Assembly: GCA_035638775.1 (NCBI GenBank)
Contig: DASQZJ010000002.1
Coordinates: forward strand, 1 to 64,000
Origin: DASQZJ01 sp035638775
GTDB taxonomy: Bacteria; Pseudomonadota; Gammaproteobacteria; UBA5335; SLRW01
DNA: 64,000 bases
Direction: 5' to 3'
The notes under the pieces: model-generated
The model's database searches: none
What the model was told of the DNA's origin: nothing
What the model saw: only the letters and a program-made list of their open reading frames with translations
Translations under genes and position numbers: made by a program
In this document: in pieces, positions 24,530 to 32,338 of the stretch
Numbering within the stretch: the stretch's first letter is position 1
Layout: each line of letters opens with the position of its first letter

Positions 24530-24877
24530 ATGGCCCAGGTGGAACAACGGCGATACGCGCGCGTGCCGGTGGCGCTGGACTGCGTCCTTTACAGTGACGG
24601 TGCACCGGTGGACTTCGGCCGCACCCGCGATTTCAGCCGCGGGGGCGTGGCCGTGCGCGGCCTGTCCGCGCCGCTGCCGTCCAACGCGCGGCTGGTGATC
24701 GAGCTGCGGGTCGATGTGGGGCATACCGGGGAACGCTATCGCATCCCCGCCCGCGTGACGCGCTCGTTCGACGACGGCGTGGCCGCCGTGTTCACCGACG
24801 CGGAGCCCGACACCATCGCCGCGCTGGAGCGACGCGTGCAGGAGCACAGCCACGGCGAGCGACGCCCCGACGCCTGA
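24530..24877 (+). CDS. PilZ domain protein
   Basis: A 115-residue single-domain PilZ protein. It opens with QRRYARVPV (the RxxxR half of the cyclic-di-GMP motif) followed by DFSRGGVAV (the D/NxSxxG half), so both c-di-GMP contacts are present. ATG at 24530; GGGGACGGGG lies upstream at loose spacing. Monocistronic, between divergent and convergent neighbours. Likely a c-di-GMP adaptor, target unknown. Confidence 0.88.
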   Translation: MAQVEQRRYARVPVALDCVLYSDGAPVDFGRTRDFSRGGVAVRGLSAPLPSNARLVIELRVDVGHTGERYRIPARVTRSFDDGVAAVFTDAEPDTIAALERRVQEHSHGERRPDA

Positions 24878-24971
24878 GCGCATGCGCGTCGCGCCGGCGC
24901 CCGGCTTCCGGGACCCTCCGGTCGGAGAACAAACGCCCCGGCGAATCGGCTCCGGTGAACCCGCACCCGCC

Positions 24972-26402
24972 TCAGCCCTTGATGGTGATCAGCGGCTCGA
25001 CCCGCACCACGCGCCGTGCCAGGCCGGCCCGCTCGGCGCTCTCCACCACCGCGGAGACGTCCTTGTAGGCGCCGGGCGCCTCCTCGGCCACCCCGCGCTG
25101 CGACGGGCTGCGCACGATGATGCCGCGCGCTGCGAGCTCGTCGACGACCTGTCGGCCGTTCCAGCTGCGCGAGGCCTGGCGGCGGCTCATGCGGCGCCCG
25201 GCACCGTGACAGGCGGAGCCCCAGGACAGCGCTTCACTCTCCCGCGTGCCGATCAGCACGTACGAGGCCGTGCCCATCGAGCCGCCGATGATCACGGGCT
25301 GGCCGATCTCGCGCAGCGCCGCCGGCAGGTCGGGATGCCCCGGGCCGAAAGCGCGCGTCGCGCCCTTGCGGTGGACGAACACGTTGCGGTGCCGGCCGTC
25401 GATCGCGTGCGTCTCCGACTTGCAGGTGTTGTGGGATACGTCGTAGAGCAGGTCGAGCCGGGCCTCCGGCAGCACCCCGGCAAAGGCTTCACGGGTCAGA
25501 TGGTGCAGGATCTGGCGATTGGCCAGGGCGCAGTTGATGCCGGCACGCATTGCCCCCAGGTAGGCCTGCCCGGCGGGCGAATCGATGGGTGCGCATGCGA
25601 GCTCACGATCCGGCAGCCGGATGCCGTAGCGGGGCGCCGCGATCACCATCTCCCGCAGGTATTCGGTGCCGATCTGGTGACCCAGGCCGCGCGAGCCGCA
25701 GTGGATGCTGACGACGACGTCGCCCCGCGCCAGTCCCAGGCCGGCGGCAACGGCGGCATCGTACACCTCGGTGACATGCTGCACCTCCAGGTAGTGATTG
25801 CCCGAGCCCAGCGTGCCCATCTCGCGCTGCTGGCGCTTGCGGGCCCGGGCCGACACCTGAGCCGGCTCCGCACCGGCCATGCAGCCGCCCTCCTCGATGC
25901 GTTCGAGATCCGCGGGCTCGCCCCAGCCACGCTCGACCGCCCAGCGCGCGCCGCCGGCGAGCATCGCCTCCATTTCGTCGTCCCCCAGGCGGATCGCCCC
26001 GGTGCTGCCGACGCCGGCCGGTATCGCGCGGTACAGGACGCCGGCGAGTCGCTGCGCGACGGCCGCCACGGCGTCCCGGCGGATGCCGGTACGCAGCATG
26101 CGCACGCCGCAGGAGATGTCGAAACCGACCCCGCCGGCGGACACCACGCCGCCGTCCGCGGGGTCGAAGGCCGCCACGCCGCCGATGGGGAACCCGTAGC
26201 CCCAGTGCGCATCGGGCATGGCACAGGCACGGCCGACGATGCCTGGCAGCGCCGCCACGTTGCACAGCTGCTCCAGGACCTTCCCGTCCATGTCGCGGAT
26301 CAGCGCCTCGCCGGCGTAGATCACCGCCGGGACGCGCATGGGAGGCGAGGCCGGCACCTGCCACTGGCACTCCCCGAGGCGTTCGAACCGACTCGTATCC
26401 AT
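24972..26402 (-). CDS. rtcB: RNA-splicing ligase RtcB
   Basis: GTP- and Mn2+-dependent ligase joining 2',3'-cyclic-phosphate (or 3'-phosphate) and 5'-OH RNA ends. The 476-residue protein shows PDAHWGYGFPIGGVAAF, GGVGFDISCGVRML (about residues 90-103), HCGSRGLGHQIG (about 237) and ACHGAGRRMSRR near residue 399, whose histidine is guanylylated. ATG at 26402 is favoured by GGGAGG spacing; ATG 26408 is an alternative. It ends an operon with class II ribonucleotide reductase and archease, its activating partner. No RtcR regulator or RtcA cyclase is nearby, unlike the enterobacterial rtc locus. Confidence 0.95.
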   Translation of the reverse strand: MDTSRFERLGECQWQVPASPPMRVPAVIYAGEALIRDMDGKVLEQLCNVAALPGIVGRACAMPDAHWGYGFPIGGVAAFDPADGGVVSAGGVGFDISCGVRMLRTGIRRDAVAAVAQRLAGVLYRAIPAGVGSTGAIRLGDDEMEAMLAGGARWAVERGWGEPADLERIEEGGCMAGAEPAQVSARARKRQQREMGTLGSGNHYLEVQHVTEVYDAAVAAGLGLARGDVVVSIHCGSRGLGHQIGTEYLREMVIAAPRYGIRLPDRELACAPIDSPAGQAYLGAMRAGINCALANRQILHHLTREAFAGVLPEARLDLLYDVSHNTCKSETHAIDGRHRNVFVHRKGATRAFGPGHPDLPAALREIGQPVIIGGSMGTASYVLIGTRESEALSWGSACHGAGRRMSRRQASRSWNGRQVVDELAARGIIVRSPSQRGVAEEAPGAYKDVSAVVESAERAGLARRVVRVEPLITIKG

Positions 26403-26431
26403 GTGCATCACCCTCCCGCAAGGTCCGGCTC

Positions 26432-26848
26432 TCAGACGTCCACAACGCACTCGGCCAGCCATTCGCCGGCCGCGTGCGTCACCCGCAGGGCAGTCAGGGT
26501 CGCGCCCTTGACCTCCACGGCCGGGTGGTGGCGCGGGCGATCCACGGGCTCGCCCCAGGCGAGGCCCTCCAGGCGGCCATTATCGATGCTGACGCTGTAG
26601 CGGGAGAACAGCATGCCGCGCACCGCCATCTCGTAGACCAGCGCGTTGAGCCAGTCGCACAGCAGCAACTCGTCGTCCGGCGCCATGCAGTGGACCGTGA
26701 CCAGCTCCCGCGGCCGCACCGCCGACAGATCCGCCACGACGGCCGTCAGTGCCAGCGCGGCCTGCTCGAACGCGGATTCCCGCGTCGGCCCCCTGCCGCG
26801 GACGCCGATATCCGCCTGGTGCTCGAAATGCTCCCAGCGCGCGGCCAT
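26432..26848 (-). CDS. Archease (RtcB activator)
   Basis: A 138-residue protein with the archease pattern: WEHFEHQADIGVRGRGPTRESAFEQAALALTAV at the N-terminus, DELLLCDWLNALVYEM in the middle, and a C-terminal VEVKGATLTALRV with a final acidic residue (CVVDV). Archease speeds RtcB guanylylation and turnover. ATG at 26848 lies 13 bp after the RNR stop and 30 bp before rtcB, so the pair is expressed together with the reductase. Confidence 0.92.
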   Translation of the reverse strand: MAARWEHFEHQADIGVRGRGPTRESAFEQAALALTAVVADLSAVRPRELVTVHCMAPDDELLLCDWLNALVYEMAVRGMLFSRYSVSIDNGRLEGLAWGEPVDRPRHHPAVEVKGATLTALRVTHAAGEWLAECVVDV

Positions 26849-26861
26849 GCCACCCGGCCCG

Positions 26862-28703
26862 CTAATCGGCCTCACGCTCGAGGCTGCAGCAGTGCACCGC
26901 CCCGGTGCCACCCCCGATCTCCATGACCGCGCCGGTGATCTCGTTGGGGCGGAAGGTGGTGCAGCCCTTGAGTCCCAGTCCCCAGGCGCGCAGGTAGAGG
27001 TCGCGGAAGTCGTCGAACGGGTAGTCCGCCGGCACGTTGATGGTCTTGGAGATGGCACTGTCCACGAACGGCTGCAGCGCCGCCTGCATTGCCAGGTGAT
27101 CCCGTGGCGCGACGTCGTAGGCCGTCAGGAACGGAGCCGGGAGCGGCGCGTCCAGGTCGCCGCCGCGATCGAGCCAGCGGGCATAGGCGTCGTCACTGAC
27201 GTTGAAGCTGCGCAGGCGGCCGTCACGCTGTCGCACGGCGCGGCGGAAGCGGAAGTCGAACACCGGCTCCAGCGCGCTGGATATGTTGTCCGCGAACAGG
27301 CTGATGGTGCCCGTGGGCGCAATCGCCGTGAGATGACTGTTGCGGATTCCGTGCCGCGCGATCGACGCCTGCAGGCGCTGCGGCAGCGCGCGGATGAACG
27401 GGCGCTGCAGGTAGGCGTCGAGGTCCAGCTGCGGAAATGCGCCCTTCCGGGCCGCCAGCGCGGTCGACGCGCGGTAGGCCTCGTGGCAGATCGTGCGCAT
27501 AACGCGGCCGGCCAGCCGCCGCGCCGACGCGCGGTCGTAGCGCAGACCCAGCATGATCAGCGCATCGGCGAGCCCGGTCACGCCCAGCCCGACGCGGCGG
27601 CAGCCATGCTCGGTCTCGGCCTGCTGCGGGAGCGGGTAGCGCGACACGTCAATGACGTTGTCGAGCATGCGCACCGCCACCGGCACCAGCGCCCGCAGCG
27701 CCCGGAAGTCGATGGACGCGGAGGCCGTGAACGGCCGGCGCACCAACCGCGCCAGGTTGACCGAGCCCAGGTCGCAGGCCCCGTACGGGGGCAGCGGGAT
27801 CTCCCCGCAGGGATTGGTCGCGGAGAGGTGCTCGCGGTAGCCGAGGTTGTTCCACTCGTTGATGCGGTCGATGAACAGCACGCCCGGCTCGGCCCGCTCG
27901 TAGGCGGCACGCATGATCCGGTCCCACAGCTCGCGCGCCGGCACGCGGTGCAGCACACGGCAACGCACCGGCCCCGGTTCGCCCGGCCAGCGCCGGTCGA
28001 GACAGGGTCCCCGCGAACCCGCCAGCGCCTGCTCCGGAAACACCAGCGGCCAGTCGGCGTCGCTGCGGACCGCCTCGACGAAGGCGTCGGTGACCTGCAC
28101 CGAAACGTTGAAACGCGTGAGCACGCCCCGCTCGCGCTTGGCGTCGACGAACTCCCGGATATCCGGGTGATCGCAGCGCAGGGTCGCCATCATCGCGCCC
28201 CGCCGCGCTCCGGTGGAAAGCACCGTGGCGCAGGTCGCGTCCCACACGTGCATGAACGACACCGGTCCCGACGCGGTGGCGCCGGTGCTGCGGGCAAGGG
28301 TCCCGCGCGGGCGCAGGGTGGAGAAATCGTAGCCGACCCCGCCGCCCTGCTGCATGGTCAGGGCCCCCTCCTGCAGCGCCCGGAAGATCCCTTCCATGGA
28401 ATCCTCGATCAGCCCCATCACGAAGCAGTTGAGCAGGGTCACCCGCCGGCCGGTGCCGGCACCCGCGATGATCCGCCCGCCGGGAAGGAAGCGGAAGCCC
28501 TCGAGCGCCGCGCGGAAGCTCCGCTCCCAGCGGGCCCGGGCATCCGGTGGCTCCACCGCGGCCAGCGCCGAGGCGATCCGCGCGCGGGTGCCGGCGACGT
28601 CACGGTCGCGCACCCGCCCCGCCTGGCGCCAGCGGTAGCGGCTGTCCCATACGTGCCGGGAGACGGGCTCCCGGAAAGCGTCGCTGTGCGTCTGCCCTGC
28701 CAT
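26862..28703 (-). CDS. Adenosylcobalamin-dependent (class II) ribonucleotide reductase
   Basis: Reduces ribonucleotides to deoxyribonucleotides without oxygen, using vitamin B12 coenzyme. The 613-residue single chain contains a first redox cysteine in TLLNCFVMG, QQGGGVGYDFSTLRP, the active-site NPCGEIPLPPYGACDLGS near residue 299, and PTGTIS near residue 464. A C-terminal CC pair (HCCSLE) could serve as the shuttle dithiol. It is shorter than NrdJ forms with an ATP cone. ATG at 28703; the Shine-Dalgarno is close (GGTGGAG). First gene of the RNR-archease-rtcB operon, preceded by a Crp/Fnr-type box with an extended -10 (TGG-CATGCT) at 22 bp. Confidence 0.93.
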   Translation of the reverse strand: MAGQTHSDAFREPVSRHVWDSRYRWRQAGRVRDRDVAGTRARIASALAAVEPPDARARWERSFRAALEGFRFLPGGRIIAGAGTGRRVTLLNCFVMGLIEDSMEGIFRALQEGALTMQQGGGVGYDFSTLRPRGTLARSTGATASGPVSFMHVWDATCATVLSTGARRGAMMATLRCDHPDIREFVDAKRERGVLTRFNVSVQVTDAFVEAVRSDADWPLVFPEQALAGSRGPCLDRRWPGEPGPVRCRVLHRVPARELWDRIMRAAYERAEPGVLFIDRINEWNNLGYREHLSATNPCGEIPLPPYGACDLGSVNLARLVRRPFTASASIDFRALRALVPVAVRMLDNVIDVSRYPLPQQAETEHGCRRVGLGVTGLADALIMLGLRYDRASARRLAGRVMRTICHEAYRASTALAARKGAFPQLDLDAYLQRPFIRALPQRLQASIARHGIRNSHLTAIAPTGTISLFADNISSALEPVFDFRFRRAVRQRDGRLRSFNVSDDAYARWLDRGGDLDAPLPAPFLTAYDVAPRDHLAMQAALQPFVDSAISKTINVPADYPFDDFRDLYLRAWGLGLKGCTTFRPNEITGAVMEIGGGTGAVHCCSLEREAD

Positions 28704-28779
28704 GCTCCACCCCGCCCCGGACACCCTCCGGCCGCTGGCTTGCAGGGCAGGAGCATGCCACCGGCGGCAGGCGACACCG

Positions 28780-28793
28780 ATGACGCAGGTCAA
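28780..28793. promoter_or_regulatory. Crp/Fnr-type box between RNR operon and CBS-ftsH operon
   Basis: ATGACGCAGGTCAA (TTGACCTGCGTCAT on the minus strand) has one mismatch. The minus-strand extended -10 TGG-CATGCT (28760 to 28752) gives 22 bp spacing. On the plus strand a weak CACCAT at 28816-28821 also lies at 22 bp. Confidence 0.7.
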
Positions 28794-28856
28794 GGCGGTG
28801 TGGAGCCGCTGCCGGCACCATGCCCGGAAAGGACGAGTCGCGAGGAGGTGCCAGGG

Positions 28857-29306
28857 ATGTCCGTGGGAGATTACTGCAACCGCGAGGTGGTGGTCTGCGA
28901 CCGGGACACCTCGATCCGCGAGGCGGCGCGGCTGATGCGCGCGCATCATGTCGGCGACCTGGTCGTGGTGCGCCGCGACCCGGACGGCAACCGGCCGATC
29001 GGGATCCTGACGGATCGCGACCTGGTGATCGAGGTGCTGGCGCAGGAGGTGGATCTGGACGCCATCGCCACGGGCGACGTCATGAGCTTCGACCTGGCCA
29101 CGGCCGGCACCGGCGACGACCTGTGGGAGACACTGATGCGGATGCGTTCGCTGGGCCTGCGCCGCATGCCCGTGGTCGGCCAGGAGGGCCTGCTGGAGGG
29201 CATCCTGACCGCCGACGACGTGCTCGAGCTGCTGGCCGAAGGCATGTCGGACGTGGCGCGGCTGGCCCGGCGCGAGATCCGCCAGGAGTCGGCGCGGCGC
29301 CGCTGA
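28857..29306 (+). CDS. Two-CBS-domain protein
   Basis: A 149-residue stand-alone pair of CBS domains (about residues 8-65 and 75-130; GILTDRDLVIEVLA and GILTADDVLELLAE close each motif). Such Bateman modules bind adenine nucleotides or SAM and sense energy state. ATG at 28857 follows GAGGAGG at good spacing. It lies 23 bp upstream of the ftsH-like gene, so it could tune that protease or a neighbouring enzyme. Architecture and setting recall Hrp1 (Rv2626c) of the DosR regulon. Confidence 0.88.
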   Translation: MSVGDYCNREVVVCDRDTSIREAARLMRAHHVGDLVVVRRDPDGNRPIGILTDRDLVIEVLAQEVDLDAIATGDVMSFDLATAGTGDDLWETLMRMRSLGLRRMPVVGQEGLLEGILTADDVLELLAEGMSDVARLARREIRQESARRR

Positions 29307-29329
29307 ACGGCGTACGGGGGAAGCACGCA

Positions 29330-31225
29330 ATGGCCGATGACCCGCAGCAGAACCGCTCCCGGCTGGGCTGGACCATGGTCGCCGGGCTGATCGCGGTCAC
29401 CGTGCTCGGCTATCTCCTGCTCGCCCACCCCGGGTCGCAGCCGCCGACTCCGCAGATCCCCTACACGACCTTCCGCCGGCTGGTGAAGAACAACCAGGTC
29501 GCGAGCGTGGAACTGCGCGGGCCGCGGGTCAGCGGCCAGCTGGTCTCGCCGCAGCGCCTGGGCCAGGCACAGCAGCCCGGCAAGGCATTCACCAGCCGCG
29601 TGCCGTCCTTCGGCAATGACGACCTGATGGCGCTGCTGGAGGCCCACCACGTCAGCGTGGACGTCAAGCCGGAGAACGAGACGGGCATGGGTACCATCCT
29701 CATCGGCCTGCTGCCCTGGCTGTTGCTGATGGCGTTCTTCTACTGGGCCTGGCGCAGCGCGAGCCGGAGCATGGGCGGCGGCCGCCTGGGCGGTCCCGGC
29801 GAGCTCAATCGCTTCCTGCAGTCCCCCACGCACAAGGCCGAGGTGCCGAAGGTCACGTTCGACGACGTCGCCGGGCAGGAGGGCGCCAAGCGCGAAATCA
29901 CCGAGCTGGTGGACTACCTGAGCGACCCGGACCGGTTCCGGCGCCTGGGAGCGGAAATCCCCCGCGGCGTTCTCCTGATGGGACCGCCGGGAACCGGCAA
30001 GACACTCCTGGCCCGTGCACTGGCGGGCCAGGCGGGCGTGCCCTTCTACAGCATTTCCGCGTCCGAGTTCATCGAGGTCTACGTCGGCGTCGGCGCGTCG
30101 CGGGTGCGGCACCTGTTCGAGCAGGCCAAGAAGGACGCGCCCGCGATCATCTTCATCGACGAGCTGGACAGCGTCGGGCGCACGCGCGGCACCGGCCTGG
30201 GTGGGGGGCATGACGAGCGCGAGCAGACGCTCAACCAGATCCTGGCGGAGATGGACGGCTTCAGCGGCCACGAGGCCGTGATCGTGCTGGCCGCGACCAA
30301 CCGGCCGGACGTCCTGGACCCGGCGCTGCTGCGCCCCGGGCGCTTCGACCGCCACGTAACGCTCGATCTTCCCGACCGGGGCGAGCGGGCCGCGATCCTC
30401 GGGGTTCACACGCGCAAGTTGCCGCTGGCAACGGAGGTCGACCTCGCGGCCGTGGCGGCGGGCACGCCCGGCTTCTCCGGCGCCGATCTCAAGAATCTGG
30501 CAAACGAGGCGGCGATCAACGCGGTGCGTGAGGGGCGCCAGCGCATCGAGCCGCGCGATTTCGACGAGGCCCGGGACAAGCTGTTGCTCGGGACCGTGCG
30601 TACCCTGGCGATCCAGCCGGAGGAGCGGCACCGGCTCGCGGTGCACGAGTCCGGACACACCGTGACGGCCTACTTCCTGCCCCACGCCGACCCGCTGTAC
30701 AAGGTCACCATCATCCCCCGCGGACGGGCCCTGGGCGGCACCCAGCAGCTTCCGGAAGAGGAACGTCACACCCTGCCGGAGGAGTACCTTCAGGACCGGC
30801 TCGCGGTGATGCTGGGGGGCCGCGCTGCCGAGAAAGAGCTCCTCGGCAGCGTCAGCTCGGGAGCCGACGACGACATCAAGCAGGCGAGCGCGCTGGCCCG
30901 CGCCATGATCTCCCGCTGGGGCATGTCCGAGGCAGTCGGCCCGGTGGACCTGCGCGACAGCGAGGAGCACCCCTTCCTGGGCCGCGAGATGGCACAGCCG
31001 CGGCGCTTCAGCGAGCGCTCGGCCGAGGCCGTGGACCAGGCCGTGCGGGAGCTCCTGATCGAGGCCGAGCAGAAGGCGCTGGGCACCCTGCGCGAGCACC
31101 GTGAACAGCTGGACACGCTGATCCACCGCCTGGAACGCCAGGAAACCCTGGACCGCAGCGGGATCGAAGCCTGCCTGCGCGCCCCCGCCACCCCCTCCGC
31201 CAGCGGCACCACCGGCATTCACTGA
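29330..31225 (+). CDS. FtsH-like ATP-dependent membrane zinc metalloprotease
   Basis: A 631-residue AAA+ protease. Two membrane segments (about residues 14-32 and 120-142) flank a periplasmic domain. The AAA module has Walker A GPPGTGKT near 220, Walker B IIFIDELDS, and arginine-finger region ATNRPDVLDPALLRPGRFDR. The peptidase site is HESGH near residue 438, with the third zinc ligand likely in SSGADDDIKQA. HESGH keeps HExxH but differs from the usual HEAGH, suggesting a diverged extra copy rather than housekeeping ftsH; the usual rlmE-ftsH-folP context is absent. ATG at 29330 follows ACGGGGGAAG. Confidence 0.92.
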   Translation: MADDPQQNRSRLGWTMVAGLIAVTVLGYLLLAHPGSQPPTPQIPYTTFRRLVKNNQVASVELRGPRVSGQLVSPQRLGQAQQPGKAFTSRVPSFGNDDLMALLEAHHVSVDVKPENETGMGTILIGLLPWLLLMAFFYWAWRSASRSMGGGRLGGPGELNRFLQSPTHKAEVPKVTFDDVAGQEGAKREITELVDYLSDPDRFRRLGAEIPRGVLLMGPPGTGKTLLARALAGQAGVPFYSISASEFIEVYVGVGASRVRHLFEQAKKDAPAIIFIDELDSVGRTRGTGLGGGHDEREQTLNQILAEMDGFSGHEAVIVLAATNRPDVLDPALLRPGRFDRHVTLDLPDRGERAAILGVHTRKLPLATEVDLAAVAAGTPGFSGADLKNLANEAAINAVREGRQRIEPRDFDEARDKLLLGTVRTLAIQPEERHRLAVHESGHTVTAYFLPHADPLYKVTIIPRGRALGGTQQLPEEERHTLPEEYLQDRLAVMLGGRAAEKELLGSVSSGADDDIKQASALARAMISRWGMSEAVGPVDLRDSEEHPFLGREMAQPRRFSERSAEAVDQAVRELLIEAEQKALGTLREHREQLDTLIHRLERQETLDRSGIEACLRAPATPSASGTTGIH

Positions 31226-31244
31226 ACGGCGGCGCCGCCCGGAA

Positions 31245-31274
31245 TTGTCGCCCCCCCGGCGGGTACGCTATAAA
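31245..31274 (+). promoter_or_regulatory. Sigma70-type promoter of the lactonase-like/acyl-CoA ligase operon
   Basis: TTGTCG (31245-31250), an 18-bp spacer and TATAAA (31269-31274), about 90 bp before the gene at 31364. No Crp/Fnr-type box is present, so this operon appears to be controlled separately from its neighbours. Confidence 0.55.
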
Positions 31275-31363
31275 GGGCTTCCGGAGCACTCGCCTCCGGG
31301 CCCGATATTCCGCCGGCACACACAATCACAACGATGCCGGAATGAAACCGCGGAGGAGCAGCC

Positions 31364-32338
31364 ATGGGCACCGTCCAGACCGTTTCCGGAGAAATGGATA
31401 CCGCCAAGCTCGGCACCACGCTGATGCACGAGCACGTGTTCGTGCTGAACATGGAGATCGAGGAGAACTGGCCGGAGGACTGGGACGAGGAATACCGCGT
31501 CAACGACGCCATCGAGAAGCTGAACAATCTCACGCGGCTGGGCGTCGACAGCATCGTCGATCCCACCGTGATCGGGCTGGGCCGGTACATCCCGCGCATC
31601 CAGCGGATCCAGGACCGGACCGACCTCAACATCGTGGTGGCGACGGGCATTTACACGTACCACGACCTGCCCTTCTACTTCCATTTTCGCGGGCCCGACA
31701 CCATGCTCGGCGGCCCGGAGATCATGGCGGACATGTTCGTCAAGGATATCGAGAAGGGCATCGCGGACACCGGGGTGCGCGCCGGCATCCTGAAGTGCGT
31801 CACCGAGAAGGACGGCCTTACGCCGGGCGTCGAGCGGGTACTGCGCGCCACCGCCCAGGCCCACCGGCAGACCGGCGTGCCCATCACCACGCATACCGAC
31901 GTGGAAACCTTCCGCGGCCGGGACCAGCAGCGGGTGTTCCGCGAGGAAGGCGTGCGGCTCGACCGCGTGATCATCGGCCACTGCGGCGACAGCACCGACC
32001 TCGACTACCTGCGGGAGCTGATGGACAACGGCTCCACCATCGGCATGGACCGCTTCGGTCTGGACCTGCTCTGCCCGTTCGAGGAGCGCGTCGGCACGGT
32101 CGCGAAGCTGTGCGCGGAGGGCTACGCGGATCGCATGGTGCTCTCCCACGACGCTGCCTGCTTCATCGACTGGTTCAGCGAGGAGACCAAGCACGAGATC
32201 GCCCCCAACTGGCACTACGAGCACATCCACAACGACGTGCTGCCGGCGCTGCGCGAGCAGGGCGTGACGGACGAGCAGATCGACCTGATGCTGGTCGGCA
32301 ACCCGCGCCGGATCTTCGAGAACGTGGGAGCCTACTGA
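31364..32338 (+). CDS. Phosphotriesterase-family (lactonase-like) metal hydrolase
   Basis: A 324-residue amidohydrolase-superfamily protein of the phosphotriesterase-homology group. The binuclear metal ligands are visible: HEH (residues 22-24), the carbamylated lysine in GILKCVTE (about 144), histidines in ITTHTD (about 176) and IIGHCGDS (about 204), and aspartate in LSHDAAC (about 262). Many relatives hydrolyse lactones rather than phosphotriesters. ATG at 31364 has GGAGGAG upstream. It overlaps the acyl-CoA ligase (TGATG), so hydrolysis of a lactone or ester followed by CoA activation of the acid is a reasonable model, not proven. Confidence 0.85.
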   Translation: MGTVQTVSGEMDTAKLGTTLMHEHVFVLNMEIEENWPEDWDEEYRVNDAIEKLNNLTRLGVDSIVDPTVIGLGRYIPRIQRIQDRTDLNIVVATGIYTYHDLPFYFHFRGPDTMLGGPEIMADMFVKDIEKGIADTGVRAGILKCVTEKDGLTPGVERVLRATAQAHRQTGVPITTHTDVETFRGRDQQRVFREEGVRLDRVIIGHCGDSTDLDYLRELMDNGSTIGMDRFGLDLLCPFEERVGTVAKLCAEGYADRMVLSHDAACFIDWFSEETKHEIAPNWHYEHIHNDVLPALREQGVTDEQIDLMLVGNPRRIFENVGAY

